10,182 bases of DNA from Solirubrobacteraceae bacterium. GTDB lineage: Bacteria; Actinomycetota; Thermoleophilia; Solirubrobacterales; Solirubrobacteraceae. The position numbers were made by a program, and so were the translations under genes. The notes under the pieces are model-generated. The model had not been told where the DNA came from, did no database searches, and saw only the letters and a program-made list of their open reading frames with translations. The DNA is taken from positions 1 to 10,182 of the forward strand of contig JALOLQ010000033.1 in the NCBI GenBank assembly GCA_025455895.1, read 5' to 3'. Of this stretch, positions 1 through 5,585 are shown in pieces (the stretch's first letter is position 1; each line of letters begins with the position of its first letter).

Positions 1-663
1 CTGCCGTTCTTCGCCCCGGACCTGCACGTCGTCGTCGCCGACCCGCTGCGCGCCGGCGACGAGCTGGCCTACCACCCGGGCGAGGCGAACCTGCGGATGG
101 CGGACGTCGTGGTCGTCAACAAGCTCGACAGCGCGAGCCCCGAGCAGGTCGAGCGCGTGCTCGCGGACGTCGCGGCGCTCGCGCCGGCGGCGACCGTCGT
201 GCAGGCCGAGTCCCCGGTGATCCTCGACGCCGGCCCCGACCTCGCGGGCGTGCGCGTGCTCGTCGTCGAGGACGGCCCGACGATCACCCACGGCGGGATG
301 CCGTTCGGCGCCGGCACGGTGGCGGCCCGCGCGGCGGGCGCCGAGATCGCCGATCCGCGCCCACACGCCTGCGGCTCGCTGGCGGCGACCTACGCGGCCT
401 ACCCGCACATCGGCCCGGTGCTGCCGGCCATGGGCTACTCCCCGGAGCAGCTCGCCGACCTCGAGGCGACGATCGCGGCGACGCCCTGCGAGGCGGTGAT
501 CGCCGGGACGCCGATCGACCTCGGGCGCCTCGTGGCGAGCCCCGTCCCGATCCGCGAGACGGGCTACGACCTGCGCGAGCGCCCCGGCCCGAAGCTGGCC
601 GATGCGCTCGCCCCGGTGATCGCCCGGGCCCGGGCCGTCGCATCGGACCGGCCCAGCGGGTAG
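1..663 (+). CDS. COG2403-type GTPase / cyclic 2,3-diphosphoglycerate synthetase-like protein (3' part)
   Basis: The gene is open at the left edge; 220 residues are visible and the N-terminal P-loop part is outside the window. Seen: a hydrophobic strand ending in NKLD at visible residues 40-43, the guanine-specificity motif (NKxD) of P-loop GTPases. Then come EDGPTITHGGMPFGAG (90-105), DPRPHACGS, GPVLPAMGY (138-146) and AGTPIDLGRL (168-177). These blocks match what I know of the COG2403 family, related to the cyclic 2,3-diphosphoglycerate synthetase of methanogens. That enzyme closes 2,3-diphosphoglycerate to a cyclic thermoprotectant using ATP. In bacteria the family is uncharacterised and the product has not been shown, so the reaction is a family-level guess. 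The protein is soluble and presumably cytoplasmic. The stop lies 10 bases before the next gene, suggesting an operon with the small protein and the HAD hydrolase. Confidence 0.85.
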   Translation: MPFFAPDLHVVVADPLRAGDELAYHPGEANLRMADVVVVNKLDSASPEQVERVLADVAALAPAATVVQAESPVILDAGPDLAGVRVLVVEDGPTITHGGMPFGAGTVAARAAGAEIADPRPHACGSLAATYAAYPHIGPVLPAMGYSPEQLADLEATIAATPCEAVIAGTPIDLGRLVASPVPIRETGYDLRERPGPKLADALAPVIARARAVASDRPSG

Positions 664-666
664 CGT
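661..666 (+). promoter_or_regulatory. Putative -10 hexamer TAGCGT of a leaderless promoter
   Basis: TAGCGT fits the TANNNT form of actinobacterial -10 boxes and ends 7 bases before the ATG at 674, where a transcript would start on the start codon itself. A weak -35 (TCGCAT, 638-643) lies 17 bases upstream. The hexamer contains the stop codon of the preceding gene. There is no Shine-Dalgarno sequence before 674, which fits leaderless translation. The case is weak alone but the same geometry recurs at other genes here. Confidence 0.35.
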
Positions 667-673
667 CCCCGCC

Positions 674-886
674 ATGGGACTGTGGGCGCGCGTGCGGGCG
701 CGACTGCGCAGGAACGAGCACGCCGCCGACGGCGTGCACGACGACGACCGCCTGCCGACGTCGGCGATGGTCCCGGGTGCCGCGGCCAGCGGCGTGTGGG
801 AACCGCGCCACAAGGACTCGTTCCTCTCCCCCGGCGACCACCACGGGCCGCCGGACGACGACTTCCTCAAGCCGCGCGTGAAGTGA
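674..886 (+). CDS. Small hypothetical protein, 70 aa
   Basis: I do not recognise a family. The protein starts with a short basic, amphipathic-looking segment (MGLWARVRARLRR), followed by an acidic, His/Asp-containing stretch (residues 16-26). The rest is Pro/Gly/Asp-rich with VWEPRHKDSF (41-50), LSPGDHH and DDDFLKP. There is no signal peptide, membrane segment or cysteine, and it may be partly disordered. Evidence that it is real: it sits 10 bases after the GTPase-like gene, its TGA overlaps the GTG start of the HAD gene by 4 bases (GTGA), and a promoter-like hexamer precedes its ATG. It could be a small partner of either neighbour, but nothing in the sequence proves that. The alternative is that this is only the leader of the HAD gene. 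Confidence 0.6.
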   Translation: MGLWARVRARLRRNEHAADGVHDDDRLPTSAMVPGAAASGVWEPRHKDSFLSPGDHHGPPDDDFLKPRVK

Positions 887-1584
887 CGACCCTGGACCCC
901 GCATCGTTCGACGCGCTGACCTTCGACTGCTACGGCACGCTGATCGACTGGGAGGCCGGGATCCTCGCCGCGCTGCGCATCGCGCTCGGCGGTGCGGTCG
1001 CGGAGGTCGGCGACGAGGACCTGCTGGCGGCGTTCGGCGCGGTCGAGCACGAGGCGGAGGTGCCGTTCAAGGCCTACCGGGAGGTCCTCGGCCTGTGCTG
1101 CGACGCGCTCGCCGAGCGCTACGGCGCGGCGGTGTCGCCCGAGGCGCGGGCGGCGTTCGCCGGCTCGGTGGCGGACTGGCCGGCGTTCGAGGACTCCGCC
1201 GCGGCGCTCGCGCGCCTGCACGAGCGCTACACGCTGATGCCCATCACCAACTGCGATGACGACCTCTTCGCGTTCTCGTCGGCGAGGCTCGGCGACCCGT
1301 TCGACGCGGTCGTCACCGCGCAGCAGGTCGGCGCCTACAAGCCTGACGAGCGTGGGTTCCACGTCGCGCTCGAGCGCCTCGGGCTGCCCCGCGAGCGCGT
1401 GCTGCACGTCGCGCAGTCGCTGTTCCACGATCACGTCCCGGCCAAGCGCCTGGGCTTCACGACGGTCTGGGTGAACCGCCGCGCCGGCCGCACGGGCCCC
1501 GGGGCGACCCCGCCCGCCGAGGCCGCGCCGGACCTCGAGGTCCCGGACCTGCGCACGCTGGCCGACCTGCTCGTCCCCGCCTGA
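883..1584 (+). CDS. HAD-superfamily hydrolase, type II haloacid-dehalogenase-like
   Basis: The protein has 233 residues, about the usual size of L-2-haloacid dehalogenase family members. HAD motif I is FDCYGTLID with nucleophile Asp15. Motif II is ITNCDD with Thr122. Motif III is GAYKPDE with Lys153. Motif IV is the SLFHDH region with Asp183, followed by GFTTVWVNRR, which is typical of the type II subgroup. A helical cap lies between motifs I and II (about 22-100). Type II dehalogenases hydrolyse 2-haloacids through an aspartyl-ester intermediate, but many relatives act on phosphates or unknown substrates. The SSNxWD signature of characterised dehalogenases is not conserved here, so the substrate is open. 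The GTG start at 883 was chosen because the motif I strand follows at once, as in the family; an earlier start would add a low-complexity Arg-rich extension out of the small upstream gene. The GTGA overlap suggests translational coupling. Confidence 0.85.
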   Translation: MTTLDPASFDALTFDCYGTLIDWEAGILAALRIALGGAVAEVGDEDLLAAFGAVEHEAEVPFKAYREVLGLCCDALAERYGAAVSPEARAAFAGSVADWPAFEDSAAALARLHERYTLMPITNCDDDLFAFSSARLGDPFDAVVTAQQVGAYKPDERGFHVALERLGLPRERVLHVAQSLFHDHVPAKRLGFTTVWVNRRAGRTGPGATPPAEAAPDLEVPDLRTLADLLVPA

Positions 1585-1591
1585 GGCCGAG

Positions 1592-1614
1592 CCGGGCAGG
1601 CCCTCCCCGGTTTT
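1592..1614 (+). terminator. Putative intrinsic terminator after the HAD gene
   Basis: CCGGG (1592-1596) pairs with CCCGG (1606-1610). The stem continues inward as AG/CT past one C-C mismatch, leaving a 3-base loop, and TTTT follows directly (1611-1614). It begins 8 bases after the HAD stop codon. The T run is short but is one of very few in this GC-rich window. Confidence 0.5.
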
Positions 1615-1633
1615 CCCAGCGAGACTGGGTAAA
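1611..1633. promoter_or_regulatory. Inverted repeat, candidate operator of the membrane-protein gene
   Basis: TTTTCCCAG (1611-1619) and CTGGGTAAA (1625-1633) are inverted with 8 of 9 pairs matching and a 5-base centre. If transcription starts at the GTG at 1651, the repeat covers about -40 to -18, over the -35 region and spacer of the predicted promoter. Such a position suits a repressor or a MerR-like activator. The TTCCC/GGGTA half-sites recall GC-flanked copper-regulator sites of actinobacteria, but that is a loose resemblance. No regulator gene adjoins it. Confidence 0.45.
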
Positions 1634-1638
1634 GGCGC

Positions 1639-1644
1639 TATCGT
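1639..1644 (+). promoter_or_regulatory. Putative -10 hexamer TATCGT, leaderless start of the membrane-protein gene
   Basis: TATCGT ends 6 bases before the GTG at 1651, so the transcript would begin at the start codon. No recognisable TTGAC-like -35 exists at 16-18 bases; the inverted repeat occupies that place, which suggests activator-dependent or repressor-controlled transcription. Confidence 0.45.
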
Positions 1645-1650
1645 GAGGGC

Positions 1651-2910
1651 GTGACCGACGTCGCCCCCGCCGAGCGCCACTGCCCGAGCACGAAGCGCTC
1701 CGCCAAGCTCCGGCTGGGCCCCGGGGAGCTGCGCCCGAGCGACATGCTCACCGCCTTCCTCGGCGCGGGGGTCGCCTGGATCTTCGCGGGGGCGGCCGCC
1801 GGGCTCGCCTACGCGCTCGGCGGCGCCGAGGACCTGCGCTGGCTCGCGCTGCACTGCGCGTTCGTCGGCGGCGTCTCGCAGCTGATCGTCGGCGCCGGGC
1901 AGTTCTTCGCCTGCGCGTTCCTCGCCTGCGCCCCGCCCGGGCGGCGGCTCGTGCGCGCCGAACTGGCGACCTGGAACGCCGGCGCCGCCGCGATCGCCGT
2001 CGGCGTCCCGCTCGACCTCGTGTGGCTCACCGGCCTGGGCGGCACGCTCGTCCTCGCCGGGACGGCGCTCTACGCCGGCGGGCTCGTCGCGCTGCGCAAG
2101 CGCTCGATCCAGCGCCGCCCGTGGGCGACCCGCTGGTACCTCACCGCCGCCGCGTGCCTGGCGGTCGGCGCGGTCCTGGGTCCGGTGCTCGCGAGCGACA
2201 CGGTCTGGACCCGGGGCAGCCTGCTCGGCGCCCACCTCGCGCTGAACCTCGGCGGCTGGTTCGGCCTGACGATCGCCGGCACGCTGCACACCTTCTACCC
2301 GTCGCTCACCGGGACGCGCCTGCGCTGGGCGCGGCTCGAGGAGCCCGCGTTCTGGACGTGGGCGCCCGGCGTCGTGCTGCTCTCGGCCGGCGCGGCGTGG
2401 AACAGCGACGCGCTCGGCATCGCCGGCTGGGCGCTGCTGACGCTCGCCGGCGCGCTGATCGCCGTGAACCTCATCGCCAGCGCCCGCGCGGCGACCCAGC
2501 GCCCGCCGGCGATGCTCGTCGTCTCGCTCGCGCAGGTGCTGCTCGTCGTCACGCTCGCCGCCGGCCTCGTGAGCGCGATCCAGGACGGCCCGCTCGCCGG
2601 CCTCGTCGGCGCCGACCGCGACGCGCTGGCCCTGCTGCTGATCGGCGGCTGGGTCGGCCTCACCGTCGCCGGGTCGCTCCTGCACCTGCTGTGGCTCATG
2701 GGCCGCGTGCGCACGCCGGGGATCTCGCCGCGCGGGCTGCCGCGCGAGCGCGTCGCCGTCGCGGGCGCCGCGCTCGCCGCCGCCGGCCTGCTGCTGACCG
2801 CCGCCGGCGCCCCCGCCGCCGCGTTGATCGTCGCCGGCTACGCGCTGCTCGCCGCGCGGATCGCCCCGCTCGCGCTGCGGGCGGTGCGCGCGGCGCCGCT
2901 GCGGATGTGA
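1651..2910 (+). CDS. Polytopic membrane protein, NnrS / heme-copper-oxidase-like membrane domain
   Basis: The protein has 419 residues: a roughly 30-residue hydrophilic N-terminus, then about eleven or twelve hydrophobic segments from residue 33 to about 410. Membrane-embedded His residues are visible at 68 (LHCAFVGG), 195 (LLGAHLALNL), 213 (AGTLHTFYPS) and 345 (AGSLLHLLW). GGWFGLTIAGTLHTF (201-215) and GGWVGLTVAGSLLHLL (332-347) are an internal repeat, indicating duplication of a helix-pair unit. Spaced transmembrane His residues with HLxLNxxGxxGLTxxGTLxHxxP-type blocks resemble NnrS and the membrane part fused to some actinobacterial copper nitrite-reductase-like oxidases, which are linked to heme, copper or NO metabolism. 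Function is inferred from resemblance only. It is transcribed alone between a terminator-like hairpin and the next promoter. The GTG start is favoured by the -10 hexamer 6 bases upstream; the ATG at 1744 is the alternative and would remove only the hydrophilic N-terminus. Confidence 0.6.
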   Translation: MTDVAPAERHCPSTKRSAKLRLGPGELRPSDMLTAFLGAGVAWIFAGAAAGLAYALGGAEDLRWLALHCAFVGGVSQLIVGAGQFFACAFLACAPPGRRLVRAELATWNAGAAAIAVGVPLDLVWLTGLGGTLVLAGTALYAGGLVALRKRSIQRRPWATRWYLTAAACLAVGAVLGPVLASDTVWTRGSLLGAHLALNLGGWFGLTIAGTLHTFYPSLTGTRLRWARLEEPAFWTWAPGVVLLSAGAAWNSDALGIAGWALLTLAGALIAVNLIASARAATQRPPAMLVVSLAQVLLVVTLAAGLVSAIQDGPLAGLVGADRDALALLLIGGWVGLTVAGSLLHLLWLMGRVRTPGISPRGLPRERVAVAGAALAAAGLLLTAAGAPAAALIVAGYALLAARIAPLALRAVRAAPLRM

Positions 2911-2936
2911 GGCGCAGGTGCGGCGATGGGTCGCAG

Positions 2937-2965
2937 TTGACCGCCGCCGCGCGCGGTGGTTTGCT
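2937..2965 (+). promoter_or_regulatory. Sigma-70-like promoter, leaderless, of the first four-Cys gene
   Basis: TTGACC (2937-2942), a 17-base spacer and TTTGCT (2960-2965), followed 6 bases later by the ATG at 2972. The -35 box and spacing are good; the -10 box is only partly conserved. The spacing again predicts a transcript starting on the start codon. This promoter also supports 2972 over the earlier in-frame ATG at 2918, which would lie upstream of the promoter. Confidence 0.55.
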
Positions 2966-2971
2966 TGGCGC

Positions 2972-3877
2972 ATGAGGAGTCGTGGGGCAGGTGCCGTCGT
3001 CGTCGCCGTCGTGGCCGCGCTCGTCGCGCCCGCCGTCGCAGCCGGAGCCCGGGCACCGGTGACGATCACCCCCAAGGCCCCCGCGGGGACCGACCCGATC
3101 ACCGTCACGTGGACGGCGAAGCGCGCGTTCAAGCCCGGGGTCGTGGAGGTCCGCGCCGACACCGGCGGCTACTCGCCGACGTGCAGCGGCAAGGTCGTCG
3201 CCACCGTGCGCCGCGCCGTGCGCCGGGGCACGAAGGTCCGCGTGACGCTGCGCCCGAAGCCGCGCTGGTGCGAGAACGAACCGCTGACCGTCTCGGTCGC
3301 CGACGCGCTGCGCAACCGCACGATCGCGGGCGGCTACCGGGTGACGCTCAAGGGCTGGCAGGGCTCCCCGGTCAGCGTCCGCACGGTCGCGGCGAGCACG
3401 CTCACCGTCCAGTCCCCCGGCCGCCCCGATCGCAGCGCCCCGGTGGACGGCGTGCTGCGCGGCACGGTGCCCGGCCTCGTCAAGCTCGGCACGGACATCG
3501 AGCTCACGCTCCGCAGCGGCCGCCTCGGCCTCGGCGCGCTCCCCGCGGAGCCGCTCTGCGCCCCGCCGCTCCAGGCCACCGAGCTCCCGCTCGCCGCGGG
3601 CCGAACCGGCCGGCTGATCCTCCTCCAGAGCGGCGAGGGGCGCCTGACGCTGCCGCTCGACGTCGCGCCCGCGTCGCTCACCGGCTGCGCCGCCGCCCCG
3701 GGCGCCCCGAGCGGCGCCGGCCCCGCGACGCTCGAGCTGAGCGGCAAGGTCGGCGAGGGCGGCCTCAGCCGCCTCGTCGTCGGCGGCTCGCTGCCCGGCG
3801 TGGCCGTCACGGGCGTCGGCAGCGCCGCGGTGAACGTCACGCTGACGCTCGACGTGGACCTCAGCGGCAACGCGTGA
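2972..3877 (+). CDS. Exported four-cysteine protein A (paralogue of the next gene)
   Basis: The protein has 301 residues and belongs to no family I know. It has a Sec-type signal peptide: MRSRG, a hydrophobic core of Val/Ala at 6-24, and probable cleavage near AVAAGA (21-26). The mature part is beta-rich. An N-terminal Ig-like or fibronectin-like segment (about 28-125; ITVTWTAK, TVSVADAL) is followed by a second beta domain from PGRPDR (149-154) to the end. Cysteines are at 71, 100, 196 and 239 only. All four have counterparts in the next protein at nearly equal spacing (29, 96, 43), which points to structural disulfides in an extracytoplasmic protein. There is no membrane anchor, lipobox or catalytic motif. 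A structural, binding or envelope role is likely, but the ligand is unknown. The gap to its paralogue is 41 bases, so the two may be co-transcribed. Confidence 0.75.
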   Translation: MRSRGAGAVVVAVVAALVAPAVAAGARAPVTITPKAPAGTDPITVTWTAKRAFKPGVVEVRADTGGYSPTCSGKVVATVRRAVRRGTKVRVTLRPKPRWCENEPLTVSVADALRNRTIAGGYRVTLKGWQGSPVSVRTVAASTLTVQSPGRPDRSAPVDGVLRGTVPGLVKLGTDIELTLRSGRLGLGALPAEPLCAPPLQATELPLAAGRTGRLILLQSGEGRLTLPLDVAPASLTGCAAAPGAPSGAGPATLELSGKVGEGGLSRLVVGGSLPGVAVTGVGSAAVNVTLTLDVDLSGNA

Positions 3878-3918
3878 ACCGCGTCATCGCGGCGCGGCAT
3901 CTGCTTCACTCGGGGGCG

Positions 3919-4800
3919 ATGCGCCGCTTCCTCGTCCTGCCCGCCCTCGCCGCCGTGCTCGTCCCCGCGACGCTCGCCACGGCCGCCGCCTCCGCCGCCG
4001 CGCCCGCGCGCCCGACGGTGTTCCCCACCGCGCCGAAGCCCAGCGAGCAGATCGTCGTGCGCTGGAAGGCCGACCGCAACTACAGCGCCAAGGCGCGCCT
4101 GCGGCTCGGCGTGGAGTTCCAGGCCGGAACCGGCTGCACCGCGAAGGTCGAGAAGACGATCCGCACGAAGGTCCGCAAGGGCCAGCGCGTCTCGGCGACG
4201 TTCACCCCGCGGCCCGTCTGGTGCACCACGGGCAACGGCCAGGCGCTCGTGCGCCGCGGCGCGCTCACGCTCTCCAACCGCGCGTTCAAGCTCGCCCCCG
4301 GCGCGCTCGACGCGCCGGCGTCGGTCGTGATCCTCGAGGGCTCGGCGACCACCCAGGTCGCCGGCCGCCCCGATCGCGCCGCGAAGCTCAAGGGGAACCT
4401 CAAGGGCGGCCTGCCGTTCAACAGCCAGGCCAACGAGGACTTCAACCTCACGATCCGCGAGGGTGGCCTGCAGGTCGAGGCGCCCGCCGCCGACCCGCTG
4501 TGCACCGCCGACGGCGCGCCGTTCCCGCGCACGCTGAACGTCGCCCCCGGCGGCGGCCTGGTGATCAAGGAGCGCAACGCGACGCTCACGATGAACCTCG
4601 CCGCGGACCCGGCCGCCCTCACGGGCTGCACCGCCGCCGCGCCGGCGACGAACCTCACCGCCACCCTGACCGGCAAGGTCGGCCCCGGCGGGATCGCCCG
4701 CGTCGAGCTGAACGGCGCGCTTCCCGGCGTCGCGCTCGCCGGCGGGGCGACGGCGACGGTGAACCTGCGCCTGATCGTCTTCGTCAACCTCGTCGGCTGA
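3919..4800 (+). CDS. Exported four-cysteine protein B (tandem paralogue of protein A)
   Basis: The protein has 293 residues, with a signal peptide (MRRFLVLPALAAVLVPATLA, then ATAAASAAAPA with cleavage around 25-30). The mature sequence follows protein A along its full length. Matching blocks are V-W-C (100-102), AGRPDRAAKLKGNLKG (148-163), ADPLC (191-195), LTGC (234-237), GALPGVALAG (266-275) and an alternating hydrophobic C-terminal strand ending FVNLVG. Cysteines at 73, 102, 195 and 237 reproduce the paralogue's spacing (29, 93, 42 against 29, 96, 43). Divergence is strong outside these blocks, so the duplication is old. Function is unknown. No convincing promoter precedes it: TTCACT (3905-3910) is weak, and a G run at 3912-3916 lies only 2 bases from the ATG. 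Read-through from gene A is therefore plausible. A GC hairpin follows 11 bases after the stop. Confidence 0.75.
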   Translation: MRRFLVLPALAAVLVPATLATAAASAAAPARPTVFPTAPKPSEQIVVRWKADRNYSAKARLRLGVEFQAGTGCTAKVEKTIRTKVRKGQRVSATFTPRPVWCTTGNGQALVRRGALTLSNRAFKLAPGALDAPASVVILEGSATTQVAGRPDRAAKLKGNLKGGLPFNSQANEDFNLTIREGGLQVEAPAADPLCTADGAPFPRTLNVAPGGGLVIKERNATLTMNLAADPAALTGCTAAAPATNLTATLTGKVGPGGIARVELNGALPGVALAGGATATVNLRLIVFVNLVG

Positions 4801-4811
4801 GCGCCGCCGCT

Positions 4812-4834
4812 CCGGGCGCGACCCTCGCGCCCGG
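4812..4834. terminator. Perfect 9-bp GC hairpin after protein B gene
   Basis: CCGGGCGCG (4812-4820) and CGCGCCCGG (4826-4834) pair perfectly around a 5-base loop, 11 bases after the stop codon of the paralogue pair. No T run follows. It is probably a U-less terminator or RNA 3'-end stabiliser. It overlaps the expected -35 position of the next promoter, so an operator role is also possible. Confidence 0.45.
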
Positions 4835-4847
4835 CCGCGTCGCCGGG

Positions 4848-4853
4848 TACCGT
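4848..4853 (+). promoter_or_regulatory. Putative -10 hexamer TACCGT, leaderless start of the Cys/Lys-module gene
   Basis: TACCGT ends 6 bases before the ATG at 4860, matching the TANNNT-plus-6/7-bases pattern seen upstream of other genes here. No TTGAC-like -35 is present; that region is inside the GC hairpin. Confidence 0.4.
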
Positions 4854-4859
4854 TCGCCC

Positions 4860-5585
4860 ATGCTCCGGATCCCGGTCCTCGCCGCACTGCTGCTCACGGG
4901 CGCGCTGATCGCCGCCGCCCCGGCGCCCGCCGCCCCCGCGCTCGCGCCGGACGGGCAGGCCGCGGCGACGAAGAAGAAGTGCAAGAAGGGCTTCGTGCGC
5001 AAGAAGGGCCGCTGCGTGTGCCCGAAGGGGAAGGTGAAGAAGGGCTCGCGCTGCGTCACCCGCCGCAAGACGCCGGTCACGCCGGTTCCCGGCCCGGCCC
5101 CCGCGACGCCGGCCCCGAACGCGCCGACCACGCCGCCGGCCGCCGACGGCCCGCCCTTCTCGCCGCCGGGCCGCGACCTCACCGGGACCGAGGCGGCCAA
5201 CGCGCTGCTGAAGTTCGTCGCCAACTCGAGCTTCACCGACTGCGTTCCCGGCTGGCCGAACTGCGCCGTCGAGGAGCGCTACGGGCACTTCGCCGACGCG
5301 ACGATGTTCTACTGCCGCCTGACGAGCACGTCGGGCGCGGACATCATCAACCAGGGCCGCTCGTTCCAGATCATCGGCGCCGAGCAGAAGGCCGACGGCG
5401 GCTGGGGCGTCACGCTCCAGGTCGCCTCCTACGACAACCAGGCCGTGTACTACACGTGGTCGGTGACGACGGCCGGGGTGGCGACGGGGCTCTACTGGGG
5501 CCCGGGCAAGGACCCGCGCACCGACCAGGGCGAGGGCCTCGGCCCGCTCCAGTGGGTGCGGGGCGCGCGCAACTGCTCGTACTGA
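4860..5585 (+). CDS. Exported protein with Cys/Lys-rich module, Pro-rich linker and unassigned C-terminal domain
   Basis: The protein has 241 residues. A signal peptide (about 1-25) ends in an Ala/Pro stretch. Residues 38-70 form a strongly basic module with two imperfect repeats, KCKKGFVRKKGRCV and CPKGKVKKGSRCV (Cys 41, 52, 54, 65). Such modules recur in exported proteins of this lineage as I know it; a role in binding anionic wall polymers is a guess. A Pro/Ala/Thr linker spans 71-103. The C-terminal domain (105-241) has GTEAANALLKFVANSSF, Cys 128, 135, 152 and 239, then beta strands rich in aromatic residues (WGVTLQVASYDNQAVYYTWS). It resembles small extracellular mixed alpha/beta folds, but I cannot assign it. 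The eight cysteines imply disulfides outside the cell. The stop TGA shares its A with the ATG of the following hydrolase, so the two are probably translationally coupled. Confidence 0.75.
   Translation: MLRIPVLAALLLTGALIAAAPAPAAPALAPDGQAAATKKKCKKGFVRKKGRCVCPKGKVKKGSRCVTRRKTPVTPVPGPAPATPAPNAPTTPPAADGPPFSPPGRDLTGTEAANALLKFVANSSFTDCVPGWPNCAVEERYGHFADATMFYCRLTSTSGADIINQGRSFQIIGAEQKADGGWGVTLQVASYDNQAVYYTWSVTTAGVATGLYWGPGKDPRTDQGEGLGPLQWVRGARNCSY

Noticed and set aside
682..882. Extended N-terminus for the HAD hydrolase from an ATG at 682
   Set aside because: The extension is Arg-rich, duplicates the space of the 70-residue gene in another frame, and precedes the motif I strand by far more than family members allow. 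The GTG at 883 fits.
2940..2960. Palindrome-like ACCGCC...GGTGGT between the -35 and -10 of the promoter of exported protein A
   Set aside because: It has a mismatch in the outer arms and is pure GC-rich sequence in which such pairings are frequent by chance; not enough to call an operator.
2918..2971. Earlier ATG for exported protein A
   Set aside because: It would add 18 Arg/Trp-rich residues before the signal peptide and lies upstream of the predicted promoter.
2022..2975. Plus-strand open frame overlapping the membrane-protein gene
   Set aside because: It is an Arg/Pro/Ala-rich frame-shifted reading of the polytopic membrane gene. It has no domain and no start signal.
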